Assembly: GCA_965277595.1 (NCBI GenBank)
Contig: CBDIDH010000002.1
Location: forward strand, 1,116,001-1,180,000
DNA from: CBDIDH01 sp965277595
Lineage (GTDB): Bacteria > Planctomycetota > Planctomycetia > Isosphaerales > Isosphaeraceae
DNA: 64,000 bases
Direction: 5' to 3'
Shown here: positions 46,112-55,371 of the stretch, piece by piece
Layout of the letters: every line of letters starts with the position of its first letter
How positions within the stretch are numbered: position 1 is the first letter of the stretch
Notes under the pieces: generated by a model
The model's input: the letters and a program-made list of their open reading frames with translations, nothing else
What the model was told of the DNA's origin: nothing
The model's database searches: none
Made by a program: the position numbers and the translations under genes

Positions 46112-47341
46112 TCAGGGAGTGATCGTTCCCTTGATGAAACTGAACGCGGTGTTCTGACTCTTTGTCGGAAACTCGGTGGCTGGATTCGTCGAACCTGCGA
46201 TATAGTTCGGATTCGAGACTGTGATCGTCGTCCCGACCAACCTGGCCCGGCTCGCTCCCGCGACGTTGCCCAAGACATAGAAGGCTTGATCGATCTGCCG
46301 AGCCACGGTAAACCCACTCCCCGGCCCGATGATCACATCGCCCTGAATATAGGCAGAGACCGACGGATTGGGCGTGACCGTCGTCACCGAGTTGGTAATG
46401 GTCGGGATGTTCACGCTGAGGATGTTCGAGCCGGTCCCCGTTCCCTTGGGAGGCTGAAGGGTCAGGCCCATGTCGCGGCCGACGTAGAAGACGGCTCCAT
46501 TGGCCAGCGTCAGATTTCCGCCAACATTGAGCAGGTTCAGGTCGCCGCCAATGTGAACGCCCGGCCCGGAAACCAGCGTCGCCGCGTTGGCGATGTCCAG
46601 CGTGTTCAGCGTGCCGCCGACGCCGATCGACGCCCCGGGCTGAAGCGAGTTAAAGGCGATCCGGTCCACCGTTCCCGTCCCGCCGATCGAGAGCGGGCCG
46701 GTCAGGTTCGCCGAGTGGAAACCGAGAACCGCCTGGATCATTCCGCTGTTGATCTGGATCGATCCAATGTTCAGGATGTGCGTCCGGCCCCCCGCGTCAT
46801 AGCCGAAGCTGTGCGCGTAACCCTTGCGCTGAACGACCGGCAAGGGGTCAATCGTGAGCTGCTGATACTGCGTCGTGCCGTCGACGATCAGGCCGACCTG
46901 GCCGCCCGGCATCGCATACGCCCGGACCGTTCCCACCGGCTGCGTGACCGTGCTGGGAACCACGAGATTGCCCGAACCGCCGGTCTCGGCCGAGAGGCCG
47001 CCATCGTACTGGTTATCCGCCAGCGAAAGGCTGATCCTGAACCGACTTCCGTCGGGCGTGGCGACAATCACGCTCGCTCCGCCTCGCGCCGTCTGTACGT
47101 CAACGACGCCCTTGTTCGAGCTTGGCCCGATCGCATAAAAGGGGGCGTGCGACGTCAGGTTCACCGGGTCATTCAGCGACTTGGCCGCGGCGGGCGACGG
47201 GTGCGTCAGCAGATACTGATTCTTGACGAGCGCGGCGACGGTCGTTGTCAAGAGTTGCCGCGCTTCCAGGCGGACCCCGTCGAGCACCGGGCGGAAGGCC
47301 CGCGCGTTTTTCCGCCGCGCCCCGGTTCGATCGTGAAACAT
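46112..47341 (-). CDS. surface protein with LExR box and beta-solenoid-like repeats
   Basis: A 409-residue protein. The N-terminus RPVLDGVRLEARQLLTT has the planctomycete LExR export/envelope box. From about 205 on, short beta-strand repeats rich in Gly, Asn and Thr (GPLSIGGTGTVDRIAF, GASIGVGGTLNTLDI, GVHIGGDLNLLNVGG) suggest a right-handed beta-helix. It is probably displayed on the surface; no enzyme motif is seen. It converges with the ABC ATPase gene. ATG 47341. Confidence 0.8.
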   Translation of the reverse strand: MFHDRTGARRKNARAFRPVLDGVRLEARQLLTTTVAALVKNQYLLTHPSPAAAKSLNDPVNLTSHAPFYAIGPSSNKGVVDVQTARGGASVIVATPDGSRFRISLSLADNQYDGGLSAETGGSGNLVVPSTVTQPVGTVRAYAMPGGQVGLIVDGTTQYQQLTIDPLPVVQRKGYAHSFGYDAGGRTHILNIGSIQINSGMIQAVLGFHSANLTGPLSIGGTGTVDRIAFNSLQPGASIGVGGTLNTLDIANAATLVSGPGVHIGGDLNLLNVGGNLTLANGAVFYVGRDMGLTLQPPKGTGTGSNILSVNIPTITNSVTTVTPNPSVSAYIQGDVIIGPGSGFTVARQIDQAFYVLGNVAGASRARLVGTTITVSNPNYIAGSTNPATEFPTKSQNTAFSFIKGTITP

Positions 47342-47925
47342 CCTAACGACCCTCCCTGATCTGCTCGGACCTGTCGCCTCACCCGCACGGCCCCAAGGCG
47401 CTCGCCGCGCCTCGCGTCCTGGCCGGGGTCTCGGCTCCCCTCAAAACTCGGTGCTCGCGACGATCCCGCCTGACGTCTCCATCAAGACAGGCCGTCCGGC
47501 CTCGGGCATCCCGGCGCAAGGGCCTCTTCTCGCTCACACACGCCGACCGAGTCGTCACCTTTCCTATCGACCCCCGGCTCTTTCCTCCCACGGCGAAAGA
47601 CCCTGTCTGGCACTCCCGAGATACCACCGGCGCCGATCGCGCCGATCCTGCCGATCGCACCGAGCCTGACGCGTCCTCCCCACGCAACGACTCGATACTC
47701 AAAAATAATCTATAAATGCTCATTATCCAAATCTCATACGGAAATCACGGCGTTCCGCCCTCCCAACGAAGCTCTCGGTCCGTCCGCCCTCAAACACCCC
47801 GTTGCTCCATCCAAAATCTTTAAGCTAATTTTCCTGGATTTCCTATTTCCTGATCGTTATTCTGCGAGACGCATTCTCTCCATATTCACCTCCATCACTG
47901 GTGTGCCCTTCAGGAATGCTCAATC
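47342..47925. other. divergent intergenic region, AT-rich at its right
   Basis: About 580 bases between two divergent genes. It is GC-rich in the left half and clearly AT-rich at 47695-47740 (with CTATAAATG) and 47810-47900, as expected for promoters. I found no gene, RNA or heptad repeat. Confidence 0.5.
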
Positions 47926-49086
47926 ATGAGAGACACGAACTGGATGCGTTCGATCTCCCGAAGTCTTCTATGCCTCAGTCTTTCGGTCACGAGTCTGAGT
48001 CTCGGATTCACCCGGGCGGCGGATCACCGCGACGGCCCCCGGGTGACGAATAATGCAAGCACGCTCGGATCGCTTGACATCAATGATCTCTATGTCTTCG
48101 CCTCGCCCTCGCATCCGAACAACTCGGTTTTCATCATGACGACCGGCGGCGCGGCGGTCGGCATCTTGAGCCCGCCTTACTTCCATCCCGGGGCCATTTA
48201 TGAATTCCGGGTCAGCAACGACGGCCTGCCGACGACCGACGAGATCGTCTTTCAGGTCGTCTTCTCCGACCCCGACGTGTTCTTGCGTCAGGCGTACACG
48301 GTCGCCGGAGTGAACGCCCACACCGGCCAGTCGACCATTTTGGCGCACGGGATCACCGGCAAGGCGGTTCCTCTGTCTGGCGGCGGGGCGATCCAGGCGG
48401 GCCTGTTTGACGATCCTTTCTTTTTCGACCTCCTGGCCTTCAACAAGTTCAAGGAAGCCGTTCAGGAGGGCCTTCCGCTGGCCGCCCGCGTCGCGCCATT
48501 CTTGCCGCCGAACATTCCCAACGACTTCTTCGCCAATTTCAACGTCCTGGCGATCGTCGTCGAGGTTCCTCGCGGACGGGTTCAGGCCACCCCGGCCTCG
48601 TCGCACATCTCGGTCTGGGTGCGCACCTTGACGGCCGACGGCGCCCAGTTTGACCGGATGGGCCGCCCGGCGATCAACACGGCTGTCGGCTTCGCGCAGC
48701 CGCTCGCGGGCCTGCCGTCGATTCAGGACCTATTTAACAGCCTGATCCCCGCCGCCGACCCCTCGCTGATTCCCGCCGCGGCGCAGCGGATCAGCCTGGC
48801 GTATGGTCTCTCGGTCCCAAACGCCCATGCGGTCGCCGCCGAGTTGCTTCCCGACGTGACGACCTTTGACACGACCAACGGCAAGGGCTTCCTCAACGGC
48901 CGCCGCCTCGCCGACGACGTCATCGACGCCGAGCTTAGCCTGCTCACCGGGGGCAAGTTAACTTCGGACCGCGTTCAAAACGACTCGGTCTTCAGCCTGA
49001 ACTTCCCCTACCTCGGCGCCGCGCTTCCGCGTCCCTCGGTCAAGGCGACCCGAGCCGCGATCGAACTCCACAATTCCGGCAATTGA
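47926..49086 (+). CDS. DUF4331 family secreted protein
   Basis: A 386-residue exported protein. The signal peptide ends near 28 (TRAADHRDGP). The family start motif is DHRDGPRV and LDINDLYVFASPSHPNNSVFIMT, and the rest follows the DUF4331 pattern (YEFRVSNDGL, FQVVFSDP, DPFFFDLLAFNKF, GRPAINTAV). Function unknown; the fold is beta-rich and calcium or surface binding is speculation. It is followed 150 bases on by a TPR protein on the same strand, a pairing often seen for this family. Confidence 0.88.
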   Translation: MRDTNWMRSISRSLLCLSLSVTSLSLGFTRAADHRDGPRVTNNASTLGSLDINDLYVFASPSHPNNSVFIMTTGGAAVGILSPPYFHPGAIYEFRVSNDGLPTTDEIVFQVVFSDPDVFLRQAYTVAGVNAHTGQSTILAHGITGKAVPLSGGGAIQAGLFDDPFFFDLLAFNKFKEAVQEGLPLAARVAPFLPPNIPNDFFANFNVLAIVVEVPRGRVQATPASSHISVWVRTLTADGAQFDRMGRPAINTAVGFAQPLAGLPSIQDLFNSLIPAADPSLIPAAAQRISLAYGLSVPNAHAVAAELLPDVTTFDTTNGKGFLNGRRLADDVIDAELSLLTGGKLTSDRVQNDSVFSLNFPYLGAALPRPSVKATRAAIELHNSGN

Positions 49087-49093
49087 CCTCTCC

Positions 49094-49163
49094 CCCTTTG
49101 CCCTTTGCCCTTTGCCCTTTGCCCTTTGCCCTCTGTTCTTTGCCCTTTTGCCCTTTGCCCTCT
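49094..49163. repeat. family B heptad array, pyrimidine arm only
   Basis: Five CCCTTTG units in a row (49094-49128), then CCCTCTG, TTCTTTG, CCCTTTTG and CCCTTTGCCC. It lies between the DUF4331 and TPR genes of a likely operon, as at the cysW-cysA junction. Confidence 0.88.
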
Positions 49164-49236
49164 CCCCCGTCTCTTCAACAGAATCAACGCCCCCGCGCCG
49201 GTCCGGGGGCGTCCTTCAACTCGGGAGATCGCCCGA

Positions 49237-50601
49237 ATGCACCGCCGCCGCCGAACCCCCCCGATGATGCTGTTCCTGTTAACCTTGACGCTCACCCATC
49301 CGGCGACAGCCCCGGCCGCCGACGATCCCGCGCCTCCGAACGTGATCCTTCCGCCGAAGCCCGCGCCGCCGAGCGAGCCGCCGCCGACCGACGGCGGACC
49401 GATCGCCTTTCAGTACTCGACCGACGAGGGCATCCACGTCTTCGCCGAACGCGTTCGCGCCGTTCCGAACGACTTCCACAGCCTCCGCTACCTCGGCGAG
49501 CTTCACGAGCGCAAGGCCCGAGAGACCGGCGACCTCGCCGAATACGCACGCGCCGAGACCGCGCTCCGCAAGGCCCTGGAACTCTTGCCGAACTACCCGC
49601 GAGCCCAGGCGTCGCTTGCCGCGGTCCTCTGTAGCCGTCACAAGTTCGCCGAGGGTCTGGCGATCGCGCGCAGGCTCATCGCCGAATCGCCGAACGACCT
49701 CGATGCCCTTTCCACCCTCGGCGACGCCCTTCTGGAGCTTGGCCAGTACGACGAGGCCGAGGCGATCACGCAGAAGCTCTACCGCCTGGCGCCGATCCCC
49801 GAGGTTCTCGCCCGGCTGGCGAACCTCTCCGAACTGCGAGGCAAGACCGACGAGGCCCGCGCCCAGATGCGTCGCGCCTCGGAACAGGCGCGCGTCTCGG
49901 GCGGCCCGAAGGCCGACGCCTGGTATCAAGGCCGCCTTGGCGACATGGCCTTCGCCCTCGGCCGCCTTGACGAGGCGCTTTCGCTCTATCATTCTGTTCC
50001 TGAGGGCGTTGACGCCTACCACGACGCGACCGCCGGCCAGGCCCGCATTCGCGCCGCCCAGGGTCGAACCGGGGAGGCCATCGAACTCTATCAGAAAGCC
50101 ATCGCCATCGGCCCCGATCCCCAGATGCTCGCCGCCCTGGCCGATCTTTACGTCCAGACCGGCAAGCCCGACCTCGCCGCGCCGCTTTACGACCGCCTGG
50201 TCAAGGAAACCCGCGATTCTCCCGAGTATCGCCGCGTTCTTGCTCTCTTTTACGCCGACCACGACCGCGACCTGACCACCGCCCTGAAGCTCGCCCGGCT
50301 CGACCTCTCCGAGCGTCAGGACGTTTACGGACACGACGCCCTGGCCTGGGTCCTCTACAAAAACGGCCTCTTCGCCGAGGCCGCCCGCTCCTCGGCCGAG
50401 GCTCTCAAGCTCGGCACTCTCGATGCCCGCCTTTACTACCACGCCGGCCTGATCCACCATCGCCTCGGCGACGCCTCTCAGGCTCGTCTTTACCTGACTC
50501 GCGCCCTCTCGATCAACCCCGACTTTTCCCCGGTCGACGCACCAGCCGCCCGCCGCCTCCTCGCCTCCCTTCCCGCCCCCGCCTCCGATCCCCCTCGCTG
50601 A
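49237..50601 (+). CDS. exported tetratricopeptide repeat protein
   Basis: A 454-residue protein. A signal peptide (about 10-28) is followed by a proline-rich spacer (about 30-52, PPKPAPPSEPPPTDGG) and about nine TPR pairs from 65 to the end (YARAETALRKALELLPNYPRAQ, GQYDEAEAITQKLYRLAP, ARSSAEALKLGTLDARLYYHAG). TPRs mediate protein contacts; nothing catalytic is seen. It pairs with the DUF4331 gene. I start at ATG 49237, after GGGAGA; the frame extends back into the heptad array. Confidence 0.88.
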   Translation: MHRRRRTPPMMLFLLTLTLTHPATAPAADDPAPPNVILPPKPAPPSEPPPTDGGPIAFQYSTDEGIHVFAERVRAVPNDFHSLRYLGELHERKARETGDLAEYARAETALRKALELLPNYPRAQASLAAVLCSRHKFAEGLAIARRLIAESPNDLDALSTLGDALLELGQYDEAEAITQKLYRLAPIPEVLARLANLSELRGKTDEARAQMRRASEQARVSGGPKADAWYQGRLGDMAFALGRLDEALSLYHSVPEGVDAYHDATAGQARIRAAQGRTGEAIELYQKAIAIGPDPQMLAALADLYVQTGKPDLAAPLYDRLVKETRDSPEYRRVLALFYADHDRDLTTALKLARLDLSERQDVYGHDALAWVLYKNGLFAEAARSSAEALKLGTLDARLYYHAGLIHHRLGDASQARLYLTRALSINPDFSPVDAPAARRLLASLPAPASDPPR

Positions 50602-50690
50602 CCCTCTTCTCTCCTCACCCACATTCGTCACCCCTCTCCCCGGGCAGAGCAGGGCAGGGCAGCGCCGAAAACGACGCCCACACCCTCCTT

Positions 50691-50734
50691 CTGCCCTTTT
50701 CCCCTTTGTCCTTTGCCCTTTTCCCTTTGTCTTC
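50691..50734. repeat. family B repeat, pyrimidine arm
   Basis: CTGCCCTTTTCCCCTTTGTC and CTTTGCCCTTTTCCCTTTGT, about six degenerate units. A weak purine stretch (GGGCAGAGCAGGGCAGGGCAG) precedes it by about 30 bases and could pair. It lies between the TPR and DUF2934 genes. Confidence 0.7.
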
Positions 50735-50835
50735 CAACTCCTTGACAGCCCCCCCCACGACCTGCCACCATGAACAACCTTCACCCTTCGCCGAGGAATC
50801 CATCCACAGGTCGTCCGCACGGAGGTCATTCCACC

Positions 50836-51183
50836 ATGAGCCAGAAAGAGCCGTTTACGTGGCGCAGAGCCACCACCAAGCAGGCCCCCCCGGCATCGGC
50901 CCCGGCCTCGGCGACGCAGACGGTGGCCACGCCTCCATCGCCCAAGGCCGCGCCAAGCGTCTCCCGACACATCGCTGAGCGCGGGCCTTCCGCTCCCGCC
51001 TCGACTCAATCGCCCTCGTCCGCTCCGAACATTAACACCAACGCCTCGACACCCCCCGCGCCCGCTCACGAAGAGATCGCCATCCGCGCCCATGCTCTCT
51101 GGGAAGGGCACGGCTGCCCCCAAGGTGAAGACCGGCAACACTGGCTTCAGGCCGAACGCGAACTCAAGGCCGAGGCCCGCTAG
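50836..51183 (+). CDS. DUF2934 protein with long Ala/Pro-rich linker
   Basis: A 115-residue protein. Residues 15-75 are low complexity (Ala, Pro, Ser, Thr). The last 40 residues are a DUF2934 domain: IAIRAHALWEGHGCPQGEDR and HWLQAEREL. Function of the domain is unknown; it is common in planctomycetes and proteobacteria. The ATG at 50836 is placed 10 bases after GGAGG. Confidence 0.82.
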   Translation: MSQKEPFTWRRATTKQAPPASAPASATQTVATPPSPKAAPSVSRHIAERGPSAPASTQSPSSAPNINTNASTPPAPAHEEIAIRAHALWEGHGCPQGEDRQHWLQAERELKAEAR

Positions 51184-51195
51184 CAGGAGAATTGA

Positions 51196-51340
51196 ATTGC
51201 AAAGTCCCGATGGCCGATGACCGAAAAATTACGGTTTTTGGGCATCGGTCCTTGGTCATTGAAGGGAAGGACTTTGCAATCCTTCTAGGGCCGCTAGGCA
51301 AAGGTTTGATCATTGGTCCTTGCCAAGGTTAAACTTTGCC
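51196..51340. repeat. nested inverted repeats with family A core
   Basis: ATTGCAAAGTCC (51196-51207) pairs perfectly with GGACTTTGCAAT (51269-51280). Inside it is a family A unit (CCGATGACCGAAAAATTACG, GGCATCGGTCCTTGGTCATT). Beside it a second hairpin, GGCAAAGGTTT (51297-51307) and AAACTTTGCC (51331-51340), again flanks an ATTGGTCC unit. Confidence 0.7.
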
Positions 51341-51392
51341 ATTCTCCCGAACGTCAGGTCCCTTCGGATCGGGAATGCGAAAGGGTGCCGCG

Positions 51393-52436
51393 ATGAGTGC
51401 AAGTCGTCCCGTTTACCTCGGCACCGACGGCGGAGCCACGACGTCGAAGGTCGGGGGCGTCTGGGGAGACGGCACCACCATCTCGACCCGGCTCTCGCAG
51501 CGGCCGACCGCCTCGGAACTCGGCCCCGAGGCGGTCGTGGCGCGCTGGGTCGACGCGATCAACGGCTTTCTCGATGAAAACACGCTCGCCTGGGAACAGG
51601 TGCGCGGCGTCGGCCTGGCGATCCCCGGCCCCTTCCGTCATTACGGCGTGCTCGACCACCTGGCGAACCTCCCCGCGGCCTTTGAAGGGTTCGACATTCA
51701 CACGGCGTACTCGGTTGCCCTCGCCGGTCAGGCGGGGCGTCCCATCCCCTTGATCGTCGGCAACGACGGCAACATGGGGGGCGTCGCCGAGGCGAACCAC
51801 GCGCGCGGACAGGGACACGAAACCGTCCTGATGCTCGCCCCCGGCTCGGGTCTGGGCACCGCCTTTATCGATAGCGCGGGGCTCGCTCTCGACGGCGACA
51901 CCCTCGCCGGAATGGAAGCCGGCCACATGCCCTTGCCGCTCCACCTTCTCAACGACGCGCCGCGCGCCTATCCCTGCGGTTGCGGCCGAACCTGGGGCTG
52001 CGTCGAGGTTTACACGACGATTTCCGGCCTTCCCCACCTTCTCGCCGAGCGTCTTCCCCGCTATCCCGACCACGACCTCGCCCGGTCCGACGCCCCGCCC
52101 AAGCAAAAAGCCCTGGCGCTGCGCGGCCTCGCGCAGTCGGGCGATGCGCTCGCCCTGGAGATTTTTGACTTCCAGGCCCGCGCTCTCGGCCTCCACGTTG
52201 CCAACCTCGCGATGGCTCTTGATCCCAAATACGTCGTCATCGGCGGCGGCCTGATGGACCCCGAAGGGACCACCAGCGCCTTTCGCGACCGTTATCTTGA
52301 CCTCGTCCGCGTGACCGCTCTTCCCCACCTCTGGCCCGCCCAGCGCGCCACGATTCGTATCCTTCCCGCCACTCTCGGCGATCTCTCCCAGGCCATCGGC
52401 GCCGCCCTCACCGCCCTCTTCCGCGCCCGCGCCTGA
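51393..52436 (+). CDS. ROK family sugar kinase
   Basis: A 347-residue cytosolic kinase. The N-terminal phosphate-binding loop is LGTDGGATTSKVGG. A second motif is IVGNDGNMGGVAEA (catalytic Asp). The ROK zinc site is CGCGRTWGCVEVYTT, and VVIGGGLMDPEGTT is the adenosine region. It should phosphorylate glucose or an amino sugar; which one cannot be told. ATG 51393 follows AAAGGG. It has no sugar-uptake neighbours. Confidence 0.92.
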   Translation: MSASRPVYLGTDGGATTSKVGGVWGDGTTISTRLSQRPTASELGPEAVVARWVDAINGFLDENTLAWEQVRGVGLAIPGPFRHYGVLDHLANLPAAFEGFDIHTAYSVALAGQAGRPIPLIVGNDGNMGGVAEANHARGQGHETVLMLAPGSGLGTAFIDSAGLALDGDTLAGMEAGHMPLPLHLLNDAPRAYPCGCGRTWGCVEVYTTISGLPHLLAERLPRYPDHDLARSDAPPKQKALALRGLAQSGDALALEIFDFQARALGLHVANLAMALDPKYVVIGGGLMDPEGTTSAFRDRYLDLVRVTALPHLWPAQRATIRILPATLGDLSQAIGAALTALFRARA

Positions 52437-52472
52437 TTCGCGTTTTTACCCACGCGCGGACCCTTTGATTCT

Positions 52473-52562
52473 CAGGGCAAAGGACAAGGGGCAAAGGACA
52501 AGGGGCAAAGGACAAGGGGCAAAGGACAAATTCCGCCCTTCTGCCCTCTGCCCTTTGCCCTC
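52473..52562. repeat. family B inverted repeat between convergent genes
   Basis: Four AGGGGCAAAGGACA-type double units (14 bases, two heptads each) on the left and CGCCCTTCTGCCCTCTGCCC and TTTGCCC on the right. The arms pair around a loop of a few bases (AATTC). It sits between the ROK stop and the kinase stop. Confidence 0.87.
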
Positions 52563-52586
52563 CCCAACAAGCAACCGCCCCCGCTC

Positions 52587-53927
52587 TCAACAAAACGGCC
52601 GGAGCGCCTGCCGCATCGCCAGGGCCGTGGGATAGCGATCCTTGGGGTCGCGCGACAGGCATTTTTTCAGAACCGCCGCGAGACCCGCGGGAATGTCGGG
52701 CCGACGATTCTGGATCGGCACGGGAGCCTCTTCCAGAAGCATCCGGATCAAATCGCCCCCTTCGGAAACCTCGTCATAAATGAACTGGCAAGACAGCAAA
52801 TAATAAAGCGTCGCCGCGGTGGAATACAAATCACCCGCCGGGGTCACCGTCTTGAAGTCAAGCATCTGCTCGGGCGGCATGAACGGCACCGTTCCGCGCA
52901 TCTCGCCCGAAAAAGTCAGACCCGAAAGCCCGAGCCCTCGAAAACTCTTGGCCAGCCCGAAATCGGATATCTTCGCGATCAGCCCCTCGGGACTTCGACC
53001 GATCAAGATATTCTCAGGCTTGATATCCCGATGCACGAACCCTAGCGCGTGCGCCTGTTCCAGCCCCTTGAGCACCTGACAGACCATTCGACACGCCTGG
53101 TCGACCGGGTACCGGCCCGGCTCGCTGTTGGCGATCGACTCAAGGTTCGTTCCCTGAACATATTCCATCGCGAACCAGAATTGACCGCGCGTCATCCCCT
53201 GTTCCAGCCACTCGACAACGTTCGGGTGCTTCAACTGGCTAATCACCGACATCTCTCTGAGAAACCGATCCACGGCCGACCTTGCCGCGGCGCTCTCGGG
53301 AACGATCAGCTTGAGCGCGACCAATTGCCCCGTCTGGTTGTGTCTGGCCTGATAGACTACCCCCATCGCTCCCCGGCCCAGCTCGCGCAAACTCGTGTAA
53401 TGCGGGACTGGCTGCGGCACGGCCGCCGCTTCCGACCGACACGAGGCACAGAGCCAGTCCAGCGGCTCACCCGGCAGCGGGTCCGGCCCGCCGGCGATCT
53501 CGACATCCGCGGGCGCCTCGGCTCCGCAACCCGAACAGACGATCGCCCGATTCCCCTGGTCGAGGCTCACCGTTCCGGCCAGGCTCTCGGCCACGGCCAT
53601 CGCCCCCGAGAGGTCGTCGGAGCCGGAACCCCCTTCGACCCGGACCCGAAACACGCTCTGCCCGGCGGCGATCGTGTCGCCCGAGTTGAGCCGGACCCGC
53701 TCAACCCGCCGCTCGTTCACAAAAGTCCCGTTCGTGCTACCGAGGTCGCGCACCTCGCAACGCGGCGGATTGATCTCGATCAAGAAGTGGTCACGCGAGA
53801 GCGCGGAATCTTCAGGCATCGGGCAATGGACGAACCGCGAACGCCCCACGATGAACGTGTCGTGGCGATCGAAAACAAACGTCCGCCCCTTGCGGGGACC
53901 TTGCAAGACATCCAGGACGACGCGCAT
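52587..53927 (-). CDS. FHA domain fused to Ser/Thr protein kinase
   Basis: A 446-residue protein. An FHA domain (about 5-98) shows FIVGRSRF, LSRDHFLIEI and DLGSTNGTFVNERRV, so it binds phospho-threonine. Residues 125-170 hold two CxxC pairs (CSGCGAEAP, CASCRSE), a probable zinc ribbon. The Hanks-type kinase (about 178-440) has GRGAMGVVYQAR, the ATP Lys in VALKLI, HRDIKPENI and DFGLA. It lacks a membrane segment, so it is cytosolic. It is a single gene with no adjacent phosphatase or substrate gene. Confidence 0.94.
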   Translation of the reverse strand: MRVVLDVLQGPRKGRTFVFDRHDTFIVGRSRFVHCPMPEDSALSRDHFLIEINPPRCEVRDLGSTNGTFVNERRVERVRLNSGDTIAAGQSVFRVRVEGGSGSDDLSGAMAVAESLAGTVSLDQGNRAIVCSGCGAEAPADVEIAGGPDPLPGEPLDWLCASCRSEAAAVPQPVPHYTSLRELGRGAMGVVYQARHNQTGQLVALKLIVPESAAARSAVDRFLREMSVISQLKHPNVVEWLEQGMTRGQFWFAMEYVQGTNLESIANSEPGRYPVDQACRMVCQVLKGLEQAHALGFVHRDIKPENILIGRSPEGLIAKISDFGLAKSFRGLGLSGLTFSGEMRGTVPFMPPEQMLDFKTVTPAGDLYSTAATLYYLLSCQFIYDEVSEGGDLIRMLLEEAPVPIQNRRPDIPAGLAAVLKKCLSRDPKDRYPTALAMRQALRPFC

Positions 53928-54099
53928 GATCTTCGCGATACGTCTCCCGCCTTTGAAACGGCTATCCGTCCCATTCTATCCCTCCACTGTACGATCCGCC
54001 CGCGCAATTGTTCCGCGCGTCCTCGGAAAAATCGTCGCGCGTCCGTTCGCGCCGCAATGGGATCAATCGTGGAGGCAGGCTGCGATTCCCTCATTGGAG

Positions 54100-54265
54100 A
54101 ATGACCAAGGACCGATGACCGATGACCGAAAATTCCGCAATCAGGGGCTCGCCTCTCGCTCAGGTCCTGATGCTTTGACCCGCTTATTCTTCATCGGTCA
54201 TCGGTCATCGGTCATCGGTCATCGGTCCTCGGTCCTCGGTCATCGGTCATCGGTCATCGGTCATT
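54100..54265. repeat. family A repeat with ten right-arm heptads
   Basis: The left arm is AATGACCAAGGACCGATGAC and CGATGACCG. After about 60 bases the right arm is ten units of TCATCGG, two of them TCCTCGG, plus TCATT (54191-54265). It is the longest family A array here. It fills the divergent gap before psuG, and frames through it read Ile-Gly-His-Arg-Ser-Ser-Val repeats. The rest of 53928-54342 shows no gene. Confidence 0.92.
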
Positions 54266-54342
54266 CCCATGAACCCCTCCAGAGCATCGGGTACGATCAA
54301 AAGCCGAGAGAACCCCCAACGCGGGCCAGACACGAGGATTTC

Positions 54343-55305
54343 ATGGCGGAAGCGCATCCGACAAGCCGAATCGCCGCCGAGGTGGCCGAGGCCCTGGCTG
54401 AAGGTCGGGCCGTTGTGGCTCTTGAATCGACCCTGATTGCCCAGGGCTTGCCCTGGCCCGAGAACCTGGAAACCGCGCGAGCCGCCGAGCGGGCGGTCCG
54501 CCAGTCGGGCGCCGTTCCGGCGACGATCGCCGTGCTCGGCGGTCTCGTCCAGATTGGCCTGACCGATTCCGAGCTTGAGCAGATGGCGCGTGCCCCGCGA
54601 GGTTTTCTCAAGGCCAGTCGGCGCGAGATTGGCTGGGCGGTCGCCCGGCGGCTCAATGCGGCAACGACCGTCGCGGCAACGCTCTGGCTGGCCCGGTCCG
54701 CCGGCCTGACCGTCATGGCCACCGGCGGTCTCGGCGGCGTTCACCGCGAGGCATCGACCAGTTTTGACATCTCCAACGACCTCGACGAGCTTGCCCGAGC
54801 CGACGGCGTTCTCGTCGTTTGCTCGGGGGTCAAGTCGATCCTCGACCTGCCGGCGACTCTCGAACGCCTGGAAACGACCGGCGTGGCCGTCCTCGGCTAC
54901 GCAACCGACGACTTCCCCGCCTTCACGACCCGCTCCAGCGGCCTTCCCCTCAGCGCTCGTGTTGACTCCCCGAGCGAGGCCGCCTCGGTCGTCGCCGCGC
55001 ATCGCGCGCTCCAACTCCCCGGCGCGATCATTCTGGCTCAGCCCGTCCCCGCCGAGGTTGGTCTTGATCGCTCCCTGATGGAAGAATCCCTCTCGATCGC
55101 CTCGGCCGAGGCTCGCGCTCTGGGCATCTCGGGCAAGGCGTTAACTCCCTTTCTCCTCGACCGTCTCCGCGAATCCACGCGCGGCCTCAGCCTCGCCGCC
55201 AACACCGCCCTGATCGTCTCCAACGCCTCCCTCGCCGGGTCTGTCGCCGTCTCGCTGGCTGGCAAGGGAGTTCGTTCAGAAGGACCGATGACCAATGATC
55301 GATGA
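54343..55305 (+). CDS. psuG: pseudouridine-5'-phosphate glycosidase
   Basis: A 320-residue cytosolic enzyme that splits pseudouridine 5'-phosphate into uracil and ribose 5-phosphate. Signature blocks are ALESTLIAQGLPWPENLETA, GAVPATIAVLGG, ATGGLGGVHREA, VVCSGVKSILDLPATLE and LAANTALIVSNASLAG. The length is normal apart from the last residues SEGPMTNDR, which are encoded by a family A repeat that also supplies the stop codon. No psuK kinase or transporter is adjacent. ATG 54343 follows GAGGA. Confidence 0.94.
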   Translation: MAEAHPTSRIAAEVAEALAEGRAVVALESTLIAQGLPWPENLETARAAERAVRQSGAVPATIAVLGGLVQIGLTDSELEQMARAPRGFLKASRREIGWAVARRLNAATTVAATLWLARSAGLTVMATGGLGGVHREASTSFDISNDLDELARADGVLVVCSGVKSILDLPATLERLETTGVAVLGYATDDFPAFTTRSSGLPLSARVDSPSEAASVVAAHRALQLPGAIILAQPVPAEVGLDRSLMEESLSIASAEARALGISGKALTPFLLDRLRESTRGLSLAANTALIVSNASLAGSVAVSLAGKGVRSEGPMTNDR

Positions 55306-55370
55306 CCAATGGAAAACCATGATCCGTTCTCATCCCTCGGTCATCGGTCGTTGGTCATCGGTCATCGACC
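55281..55370. repeat. family A inverted repeat overlapping the psuG stop
   Basis: GGACCGATGACCAATGATCG and GATGACCAATGG on the left, CTCGGTCATCGGTCGTTGGT and CATCGGTCATCG on the right. It starts inside the psuG coding sequence and ends two bases before the next leftward stop, so it spans the whole convergent junction. Confidence 0.87.
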
Positions 55371-55371
55371 T

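Noticed and set aside
54191..54265. Possible CRISPR array in the regular repeat
   Set aside because: Units are 7 bases with no spacers, and no cas gene is in the window.
54140..54270. Peptides with Ile-Gly-His-Arg-Ser-Ser-Val repeats
   Set aside because: Artefact of reading the family A heptads; the same peptide appears at several repeat loci in different frames.
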